A DNA stretch of 56,539 nt from Hondaea fermentalgiana (taxonomy: Eukaryota; Sar; Bigyra; Thraustochytrida; Thraustochytriidae), in contig NPFB01000012.1 of the NCBI GenBank assembly GCA_014084085.1, positions 613,080 to 669,618 on the forward strand, given 5' to 3'. Position 1 is the first letter of the stretch. Every line of letters starts with the position of its first letter. A program made the position numbers and the translations under genes. Shown here piece after piece: positions 49,430 to 56,539 of the stretch. A model generated the notes under the pieces. That model saw nothing but the letters and a program-made list of their open reading frames with translations, had not been told where the DNA came from and did no database searches.

Positions 49430-50818
49430 CTTGCTTGCTTGTTTGCTTGCTTGCCGGCCGCTGGGCCTCGCTCGACGCGAGCTCTCCTTTTTGTTTCTTG
49501 CCTCTCTGTTCTAGACTCTGATCCGCCTGCCGCGCTATGGTGGCACTCGCGAGAGATCTCGACGAATCTCGACGTCCACTTCTTGGTCTGCAGGACTCTT
49601 GCCGCCATGCGCGACGCAATGCAATGGAATGCCGGGTGAGTGCAAAGGAAAGGTGCGCCGCAATGGCTGAAAGTCCACGAATGAGTGATTTGAATCACAA
49701 ATGACACATTTGTGGCTATAGTCAGGACCGGACGGCCGTCAGCGGACTGTCACTCTGAGAGTGGAATTGGTGTTCTGCATCCAGGTCTTCACAATCATTG
49801 GGCACCGCGTGCACACAGGAATCTTTCCGTCTTTGAGAAAAAGCTGATTTTAAAGTTTGACGGTCTTCACTTCTGGCGGTATCGATGGCGCCATTGCTGA
49901 TGAGGGTATATACTCGCATCTCGACGTGACCAAAGCGAACAAGTTTCTCCTCTCGGTATACTGTGTCAAAACCAGAATACGACAGATCACGCTGTTGAAA
50001 TGCTATTTTTTACCTCGTGGGCCCAGGGCAACTCGGGAGGTCACGACTTTTACAAAATTCAAGCCAAAAAAAAAAAAATTGAAGACGCCAGCGAGAAAAG
50101 TCCCAAGTTCTTATGAGGTCTCTTTCCATTCCCAAGGTCGAATATCTGGGAGACACTTTCCAAGCTTCCGGCAGCTTACTTTCTCACGACCTGCTGCCTG
50201 CGCATAATTAACCTTGCATAGCATGGATGTAAGAATGATGGGCTTGCTAAATGCCATTGGACATGGTCTCTAACGGATAGTTACGAAGTAGGCTTCGCAG
50301 CTTCCCGGTTTTGACGCAAGCAAGTTGTCCACCACCTTACTGCTACTATGCTATGTATCAACACTTACCGGATACGCGGGCCTAATGCAGGGAGTGGACA
50401 CAAGCCGTTGTTAAGGAAGGTGAGCAAGCAAGCTCTAGCTGACGTGACGTGCCGAAGCACTTGCCGGTATCTGACCAACTTTGCTTGCCTGCTTGCTTGC
50501 TCCCAGCCGGGGCAGAGCAGTGCAGTGCAGTGCAGAGCGTGGCAAAGCGGGGCAGAGCGAGACGGCGGTGCGCCGCTCGCTCGCTCTGTTCGCCATAGTG
50601 AGACAGACGGGAGAGCACATTCCTTAGACGCTCTCAATCAAGACCAGGTTGACCAACTCATATTTTTCCCAGGTCGTGTGCGCTCACCATTGCTCTGAGG
50701 CAGCAGCCACAAACATCTTGGTCTCGATTGAAATTAACGTGACAATACAGTCCTCAAAAGACCCTGGCGAGAGCGCACCTTTGCACGGGTGCGCATCTCG
50801 CTCCTGTGCACAACAGAT
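49430..50818. other. divergent intergenic region, 1.4 kb, no clear gene
   Basis: Contains GCTTGCTTG-type repeats near both ends (49431-49455 and about 50480-50505), a 13-A run (50066-50078) and GCAGT repeats (50519-50535). No frame is convincing. The channel frame is open upstream from 50738 and is preceded by a TACAG acceptor-like site (about 50746-50750), so a small first exon of the channel gene might lie here. Confidence 0.5.
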
Positions 50819-53800
50819 ATGCCCGATGGCTCCATTAGCTCCAAGGTGATTGGCGGCTTTACGAAAGCGTCTGCATCAAACACAAAGGCGCGCGATGGAG
50901 ACCACAATCGACTCAAACTGGAGCAACGCGCACAGACCTTCTTGCGAAGTATGCACACGGTCCCTGACCAGGCTCCGTCAATACCCAAAAGCTACCGAGA
51001 CTTCCCTGATAGCGAAGTTGAGGACGCCTCTTTAGATCGCACCAGCTTTCGCATATCCGAGATGGACACGGAAATGTCGAGCGTGGACGACATCGGCTCA
51101 GAGTCAGGCGCTCATAGCAAAGACGAATCTTTTGCTCTCGACGAAGAAGAGGAGCCTATGCCGCGATACATTATCCACCCGCAAAGCACAAACAAAGTCG
51201 TCTGGGACGTCTTTGTAAGCGTACTTATTTTCTACAGCGTCATTAACATTCCGTTCCGAATCGGCTTTGGTGTCGATTCTGAAGGCTTCGCGTATGGCTT
51301 TGACTGGTTCGTTGACGGCATGTTTGGCTTCGACATCATTCTCAGCTTCTTTACTGCCTATTGGCACAACGATGAACTGGAGACGTCCCGAAGACGCATC
51401 GTTGTGCATTACCTTCGTGGTTGGTTCTTAATCGATCTGGCGTCAACGCTGCCATTCGATCACATCGTCGCGGCCTTGATGCACAACGATAACGCAAGCG
51501 ACGTGAACTCCTCGCTGCGTTCCATCAAGCTCATCAAGTTCTTCCGTCTTGTCCGCTTGATCAAATTGGTGCGACTTCTCAAGCTAAAAAAGTTTGGCTC
51601 GAGCCTTGAAGGTGCCTTCAGCCTCAATCCTGCGCTCCAACGTCTTCTCAAGCTCCTTTTGCAGATCATTTTCATTTGTCACTTGCTGGCCTGCTTCTGG
51701 TACTTTACTTCAACGCTCGACGATAGCTCCGACGACAACTGGGTCATGGCGCACGGTCTTTCGAGCGACAGTATTCCAACCCAATACCTGGCGAGTTTTT
51801 ATTGGACCGTAGCTACGATGATGGCTGTAGGCTACGGAGACATCCACGCCGTCAACGACATGGAGCGAATGTACTCGATCTTTGTGCAAGTGGTGGGAGC
51901 AACCTGCTTCGGTTTCATCATTGCCAATATTTCAGCATTTCTGGAAACTTTTGACCCGCGCGCCTCTGCGTATCGCTCGAGGATGGACCGTCTCAAGCAG
52001 TACATGCGCGACCGCGACCTTCCTCGAAAACTGCAACGCCGCGTGCGAAAATATTACGACTACGTCTTGTCCAAGGAGTCCATCTTTGATGATGCGAACA
52101 TTCTTGCGCAGCTCCCTTCGCACCTTACAGAGACAGTCATTCTCCACATTCACGGCCACAAGGCTCGCACAATTAACTTTCTCAAGTACGAGGACAGCAG
52201 CTTTGTAGCTTACATCATGGCGCGCTCCAAGGTCCTTCTCGCCTTGTCGGGAGAAGTTATCTGCGAGCAAGACTCGGTCGGCACAGACATTTACATGGTC
52301 CTAAAAGGCAAAGTCGAAGCCATTGTTTTGGAGATCGATGAGACGGAACACAAGCGCTTTCGCATCAATCAAGACGAGGAGGAGAACGCTTTAATGCGGA
52401 AAGGCGCAGAACGCATCAACAGTGCCAGCGGAACCCTTCAAATCAATGCACCCGCATTGGCGAGCGATGCCGACGCAGGCCGCGAAGCCCCCCCTATGCT
52501 CACTGGGTCGACTGGGAACAGCTCAAGTCGTCTTGAACCTCCGCGGCCTCGCGATGTGCGTAACATGGTCAAGCAACAGCTCGGGGCCTCGAGTCGGAAC
52601 GTGGTTAAAAAGGGCATAGCTTTTGGAAAAAAGGTCAAGCACGCCGTCGTCACAGGCTTGTACAATCGCGGATCGAATTTTGGCGAAGTCGGCGTCTTGC
52701 GAAATAAACCGCACGAAGTCACCTTTCGCGCAAATCAGACGTGTGACTTACTTTCCATCTCCAAAGAACATATGGAGTACGCAATCTACATGTACCCGAC
52801 CAGTGCCTTGCGCTTTCGAAAGCGATGCGATAAGCACGCCGAGCTCCTCGAGAAATCCATCGCCTCGTCTACCGAGTACTTTCCGCACTCAGATCGCCAT
52901 GTAAAGACACTTGTGACGGTTGATGCCCGTATGCACCAAAGTGCGGCGACCGTGGAGCGTCGCATTGGGCGAATGGTCCTTTCCAATATGATTGCCTATG
53001 ACATCACCGGTCGCTTTCAGAGTCAGGCACAGCGAGGACGGAAAGTGAAGAAGAATCGCGCGAGGACGTTAGGACTTCGCACGAGCAGTGCGCCGTCCGA
53101 GTCGCATCCTGACAAGAGTCATCACGTTGCTGTAAAAACGTCAATTAAAGTACGCCGCGCATTGGTCAATCAAAAGAGTCGAGCCGGAAGCCTTCTCTTT
53201 AAAACCCCCGAGGTGACCGAAGAGCTCGCGATCCTTGGAGCTGGGGCCTCCTCGACAAGCAGAGTGTTTCCGATGAGCGACGTGACAAGTCGAACCGAGA
53301 GCCTTAGTGTGTTGGACTCAGCCGTTCCATCCGATGCTCCATCAACGACCACGATCTTGCCCACTTCTCGCTCTGTGACCCGATCCAAGTCGAGGTCCCG
53401 ATACATTGTGGACGCCAAGCCAGACAGCGGACCCCTGAGCTTGCTACCAAGCCTTCTGAATCCAGCCCTCGAAAAGAAGACCCAAGGGGCTCGCTCACAC
53501 ATTGCCTGGGGTTTCCGAACGGCTCGCTCTGCTGCTTCTGAAGCATCCTCCTCGACAGCGATGTCGACAGCACGGCATTTACTTCCGCATCAGCTTCGCC
53601 GGAAAGCAAAGAACAGCGGGGATGGACTTGAGATTCCAAAGAAAAGGCCAGGTGCAATATCAACTGACAGGTACGACGACAACGCTGCGACTAAGAAATC
53701 AGAATTGTTTTCGCCTGGAGCAAGCAGCGAGAGCGGAAGCGGTGGCGACGATGATAGCTCGCGAGCAGATCATACGAATTCCAGCGAAGCTCATGATGGC

Positions 53801-55909
53801 CAGCCAGTCTCCACTGCTGGGGTGCACAAGCTTTCGGATATACCGGCGCGAAGTAATACCGGGCTGATGGTATCGCGCGTCGCTGGAAAGATTTGCGAAG
53901 ATGTCGAGATGGACCTCGATAGTGTTCTTCGCGAGCTGTGGATCGTCCCCCCGGGTCACGGCCTCAAGGTCAAGTGGGACTTGCTCATTGCGTTCTTTAT
54001 TGTGTATTCTGTGCTCCTCGTTCCGTTTCGCATTGGATTTGCGCAAAGCTCAGAAGGGTTCTCCAAGGCGTTTGACATTCTCGTGGATATATTCTTTGGG
54101 CTGGACATGATTGTTGCATTTCGTACTGGCTTTGAAAGCTCGGATCAGGATGTGGTGATTGTTGTCCCGCTTGCCATTGCGAAACAATACCTCAAGGGTT
54201 GGTTCTTGGTTGACTTCATGTCCACTTTTCCCTTTGATGCGGTTCTTGCTGCGCTGCTTGCGAGCGCAGATGAAGAGGCATTGCGCAGCTTCAAGCTGAT
54301 CAAGATCTTTCGAATGATCCGGCTTCTCAAGTTGATCCGCCTCTTCAAATTGCGTAAAATCCTGGGCGAGCTGGACTCAGAGATTGAACTGTCTTCAGGT
54401 TTCACCAAACTCGTCACTTTGTTTCTGCAAATCACCTTTGTAGCACACCTTTTTGCGTGCTTTTGGTTCTTTGCCGCCTCGAGTGAGGATGATATTCGCG
54501 AACGATGGTATGTACGTCTCGGATTTTCCCCAGACGACGATCAAGATGTTTCGAGCAAATACATTTCAAGTCTATACTGGTCATTTACGACAATGACAAC
54601 AGTTGGTTATGGTGACATTTCACCAACGAGCGATCCGGAGCGCATCTATGCCATTTTCATCATGATCATGGGTGCAACCATTTTTGGTTACGTGGTGGGC
54701 AGCATTGCCAATCTCATTTCGCAGCTTGATATCGCCGATGCGCTGTACAAAGCGAAGATGAACGAGCTCGACGAGTACCTCTCCGAGCAAGGCATTCCTC
54801 GCGACCTGCGTCGCGAGTGCAAGTCGTGCTATGCGTATTCGCTTTCGCTCAAGTCCGTGTTTGACGAGCGCGCGTTACTGAGTGCGCTGAGCCCGTCGCT
54901 GCGCCAAGAAATTATCATCACCATTCACCAGGCCGCAGTCGATGCGATTCCGCTTTTCCGCGACCAAACTGCGACGTTTACGGCGGACCTGATCCAAGTC
55001 ATGCACCCTCAGTTGGCGCTCCCCGGGACGTTTATTGTGCGTCACAACAGCATTGGAGGGATGATCTACTTTATTGTCAACGGCGAAGTTCTTGTTTATG
55101 AGGACACGTGGCCGCAGCCTGACGAGCAAGGCCGCGTCGACTTTGAGCGAGCAAAGCTCTTTCGTCATCGAAATGGCAACTTTTTTGGACACCAAGCAGT
55201 GCTGTCGGGCAAGCGGCATGAAATTACCGCCAAGTGCACCAAGCTCACGCAATTGTATATTTTGAGCAAATCCGCGATTGGCGAGTTGGTCGACTCGGTG
55301 CCTCCCTTTGCTCTCTTGCTACAATCAGCCTTGCGCTCTGCCATTCGAAGACAAGACATGGCCTTTGGCAAGCTGCAGCGCGGCCGCGCTGGAAATAAAA
55401 CCAGCAAACTGTGGTCGCTCGTCCAGAACCATTTCAATGACATCCTGAACATGTCTCCAAACAAGTTCAAACGCATGTCTGTTGAAGCGAACTCGTGCAC
55501 GAAACTCGAGGAGCTCATCGGTCGCATTGTTGGTGTCAATCTTGACACGCGAGTTGGTGAGCCGGGCGGGGCCGACTCGTTCACGGCAACCGTGCGTAAG
55601 ATTCGAGAAGCGAAGCGGAACGGCGGCTTTGACGTATCTTCTTCTTCGAGCATTGCAGATTTACCATCTGCAGAGGTGTCCGCCGAAATGCAGGCTCTTC
55701 CCGTCACGGGAGCGTGGAAGTTCAAGGCGTCACAAGTTGAGAAGAAAGTCGACAAGCGGGCATCGGATGGAAGCGTATCGGATACGAGCCTATGGGAGGC
55801 AAGCGAGCCAGGCGTGGTGACACCTGCAGAAAGCACTTCTGTGCTTTTCGATACCGCTGCTGATCCAGACAATGATGCCAGCGACGCTCGACCCATGCAC
55901 GACGAATAA
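50819..55909 (+). CDS. two-repeat (12-TM) cyclic-nucleotide-type K+ channel, 1696 aa
   Basis: Two complete EAG/HCN-like channel units lie in one chain. Unit 1: S1-S6 at about 120-370, S4 with the KLIKFFRLVRLIKLVRLLKLKK pattern, filter AVGYGD (336-341), a C-linker, and a cyclic-nucleotide-binding fold (about 468-660) split by an insert at about 509-617; its phosphate-binding cassette reads FGEVGVL...HEVTFRA. A Ser-rich linker of about 350 residues follows. Unit 2: S1-S6 at about 1040-1310, filter TVGYGD (1261-1266), and a second binding fold (about 1397-1487), where the key Glu of FGE is His1458. Both filters are K+ type. Two such chains would build one four-unit pore. The loss of Glu and of the usual Arg-Thr/Ser-Ala pattern suggests that fold 2 does not bind cAMP/cGMP. 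The first ATG is 50819; an upstream exon is possible. Confidence 0.9.
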   Translation: MPDGSISSKVIGGFTKASASNTKARDGDHNRLKLEQRAQTFLRSMHTVPDQAPSIPKSYRDFPDSEVEDASLDRTSFRISEMDTEMSSVDDIGSESGAHSKDESFALDEEEEPMPRYIIHPQSTNKVVWDVFVSVLIFYSVINIPFRIGFGVDSEGFAYGFDWFVDGMFGFDIILSFFTAYWHNDELETSRRRIVVHYLRGWFLIDLASTLPFDHIVAALMHNDNASDVNSSLRSIKLIKFFRLVRLIKLVRLLKLKKFGSSLEGAFSLNPALQRLLKLLLQIIFICHLLACFWYFTSTLDDSSDDNWVMAHGLSSDSIPTQYLASFYWTVATMMAVGYGDIHAVNDMERMYSIFVQVVGATCFGFIIANISAFLETFDPRASAYRSRMDRLKQYMRDRDLPRKLQRRVRKYYDYVLSKESIFDDANILAQLPSHLTETVILHIHGHKARTINFLKYEDSSFVAYIMARSKVLLALSGEVICEQDSVGTDIYMVLKGKVEAIVLEIDETEHKRFRINQDEEENALMRKGAERINSASGTLQINAPALASDADAGREAPPMLTGSTGNSSSRLEPPRPRDVRNMVKQQLGASSRNVVKKGIAFGKKVKHAVVTGLYNRGSNFGEVGVLRNKPHEVTFRANQTCDLLSISKEHMEYAIYMYPTSALRFRKRCDKHAELLEKSIASSTEYFPHSDRHVKTLVTVDARMHQSAATVERRIGRMVLSNMIAYDITGRFQSQAQRGRKVKKNRARTLGLRTSSAPSESHPDKSHHVAVKTSIKVRRALVNQKSRAGSLLFKTPEVTEELAILGAGASSTSRVFPMSDVTSRTESLSVLDSAVPSDAPSTTTILPTSRSVTRSKSRSRYIVDAKPDSGPLSLLPSLLNPALEKKTQGARSHIAWGFRTARSAASEASSSTAMSTARHLLPHQLRRKAKNSGDGLEIPKKRPGAISTDRYDDNAATKKSELFSPGASSESGSGGDDDSSRADHTNSSEAHDGQPVSTAGVHKLSDIPARSNTGLMVSRVAGKICEDVEMDLDSVLRELWIVPPGHGLKVKWDLLIAFFIVYSVLLVPFRIGFAQSSEGFSKAFDILVDIFFGLDMIVAFRTGFESSDQDVVIVVPLAIAKQYLKGWFLVDFMSTFPFDAVLAALLASADEEALRSFKLIKIFRMIRLLKLIRLFKLRKILGELDSEIELSSGFTKLVTLFLQITFVAHLFACFWFFAASSEDDIRERWYVRLGFSPDDDQDVSSKYISSLYWSFTTMTTVGYGDISPTSDPERIYAIFIMIMGATIFGYVVGSIANLISQLDIADALYKAKMNELDEYLSEQGIPRDLRRECKSCYAYSLSLKSVFDERALLSALSPSLRQEIIITIHQAAVDAIPLFRDQTATFTADLIQVMHPQLALPGTFIVRHNSIGGMIYFIVNGEVLVYEDTWPQPDEQGRVDFERAKLFRHRNGNFFGHQAVLSGKRHEITAKCTKLTQLYILSKSAIGELVDSVPPFALLLQSALRSAIRRQDMAFGKLQRGRAGNKTSKLWSLVQNHFNDILNMSPNKFKRMSVEANSCTKLEELIGRIVGVNLDTRVGEPGGADSFTATVRKIREAKRNGGFDVSSSSSIADLPSAEVSAEMQALPVTGAWKFKASQVEKKVDKRASDGSVSDTSLWEASEPGVVTPAESTSVLFDTAADPDNDASDARPMHDE

Positions 55910-56053
55910 TTTGTCAAATTGACAGTGAGTTGAAGAATGCAAGATGCGATTTGTGTGATGCTATTATTTTTTTTGTGAGTCTGCTCCAGTTGCTTTGTCT
56001 TTGTGTTGTCAGTTCACTGTGCGAGAAAGTCTATCGAACACAGATTCTCAGCA

Positions 56054-56059
56054 AATAAA
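56054..56059 (+). terminator. possible polyadenylation signal of the channel gene
   Basis: AATAAA about 145 bases after the channel stop codon, in an A-rich context, with a second overlapping ATAAA. Whether this organism uses the canonical hexamer is not known from the sequence. Confidence 0.35.
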
Positions 56060-56369
56060 AATAAAGGTCGTACTCTCGAGAACTCACTCACGCTGGCTAC
56101 TTTTTCTGTTCTTTTTCGGTAAAGTAACACCAAGGCTCTGACGTCTGACTCTACTGTCTTCGCGACATCGACCGTCTCCGTCCCGTCATGATCTATAGTT
56201 GCTGAGCCTTGTCTTTTCCCGTGTCAAATAGCGCGCGGAAAGACAGGCAAATCTTGCTTGCTCCTTTGACGGTGAATCTCATCCCCTCACTGTCAATCAC
56301 ATCTCGTCGCCGACGTGAAAACGAGTGTCTCTGTAGCCGAGCACTAAGGTGTTTCTAGCCCGTCCGAGT

Positions 56370-56402
56370 CCGTCCGAGTGCTAGCTGGGCGCTAGCGGAC
56401 GG
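56370..56402. repeat. imperfect inverted repeat
   Basis: CCGTCCgagtGCTAGC (56370-56385) faces GCTAGCGGACGG (56391-56402). The arms pair except for the four-base bulge. The decamer CGTCCGAGTC/G is also directly repeated at 56361-56380. No gene overlaps it. Confidence 0.5.
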
Positions 56403-56539
56403 TAGGTCGGGCAGCCAAACAAACGTTGACAGAGAGCAAGCGCGAGTCCAATTCCGATTCGCCTGCTAAACGTTGCGACCGCGCGCGCCCGCCAGGCCCG
56501 CGCCGTGGAGCTCGCCGCCTGTACCGGCCCGCCGCCCGC

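Larger units (their letters stand above)
55910..56539. other. 3' flank and right edge, no gene
   Basis: After the channel stop there are T-rich and AATAAA-containing sequences, then a GC-rich edge that may be the promoter of a gene beyond the window. No coding frame is supported. Confidence 0.5.

Noticed and set aside
48656..49639. 327-codon plus-strand frame
   Set aside because: Antisense to PEX11, which has clear family features.
1..56539. tRNA or rRNA genes
   Set aside because: I looked for the T-loop GTTCGANTC box in non-coding stretches on both strands and found no convincing cloverleaf. A covariance-model scan would be decisive.

Overview
This window is nuclear DNA from a unicellular eukaryote. 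It looks like a stramenopile of the thraustochytrid/labyrinthulid type. That placement is inference: long, mostly intronless, GC-rich genes in the standard code; START-like, papain-like, P4-ATPase and tandem cyclic-nucleotide-type channel genes; ciliary genes (TMEM216, UBXN11) beside PEX11; and a few introns of GTAAGT...AG or GTACGT...AG type. Three 100-N assembly gaps (15433-15532, 25882-25981, 44833-44932) sit in GC-rich repeats between genes. There is no sign of bacterial operons, rRNA, tRNA or CRISPR.

Layout. 1-5.2 kb: a SAM/START-like/coiled-coil scaffold protein on the minus strand, beside a diverged dispersed repeat. 5.2-8.2 kb: a mostly empty stretch with a strong 15-bp inverted repeat. 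8.2-12.9 kb: a membrane-anchored papain-like protease whose 3' end overlaps an AASDH-type adenylation/carrier/PQQ-propeller enzyme on the same strand. 13.1-16.6 kb: an acidic tail-anchored protein and a small, probably mitochondrial, membrane protein, transcribed divergently. 16.8-23.9 kb: a 1152-aa coiled-coil protein and, across a CCAAT-containing shared promoter, an ATAD3 AAA+ ATPase carrying an N-terminal S74/MYRF-type self-cleaving chaperone domain. 24.2-30.7 kb: a thioredoxin-reductase-like flavoprotein and a P4-ATPase lipid flippase. 31.1-35.4 kb: NOL6/UTP22, restored by removing one 350-nt intron. 36.3-44.1 kb: TMEM216, UBXN11 and a giant membrane-anchored protein with two tubulin-tyrosine-ligase-like domains. 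45.2-49.4 kb: SRP19 (one 77-nt intron), a small orphan, a two-exon protein with a possible PPC-like domain, and PEX11. 50.8-55.9 kb: one 1696-aa protein made of two fused six-TM cyclic-nucleotide-type K+ channels.

Most genes are unrelated housekeeping or membrane functions: ribosome biogenesis, protein targeting, lipid flipping, peroxisome division. The one functional cluster worth noting is TMEM216-UBXN11-TTL-like at 36-44 kb, where at least TMEM216 is a ciliary gene.

The best candidates for something undescribed are the S74-ATAD3 fusion at 20.9-23.9 kb and the TTL-like protein that appears to place its ligase domains inside the secretory pathway. Next come the asymmetric two-repeat channel and the protease with Gln in place of its catalytic Asn, overlapping AASDH.
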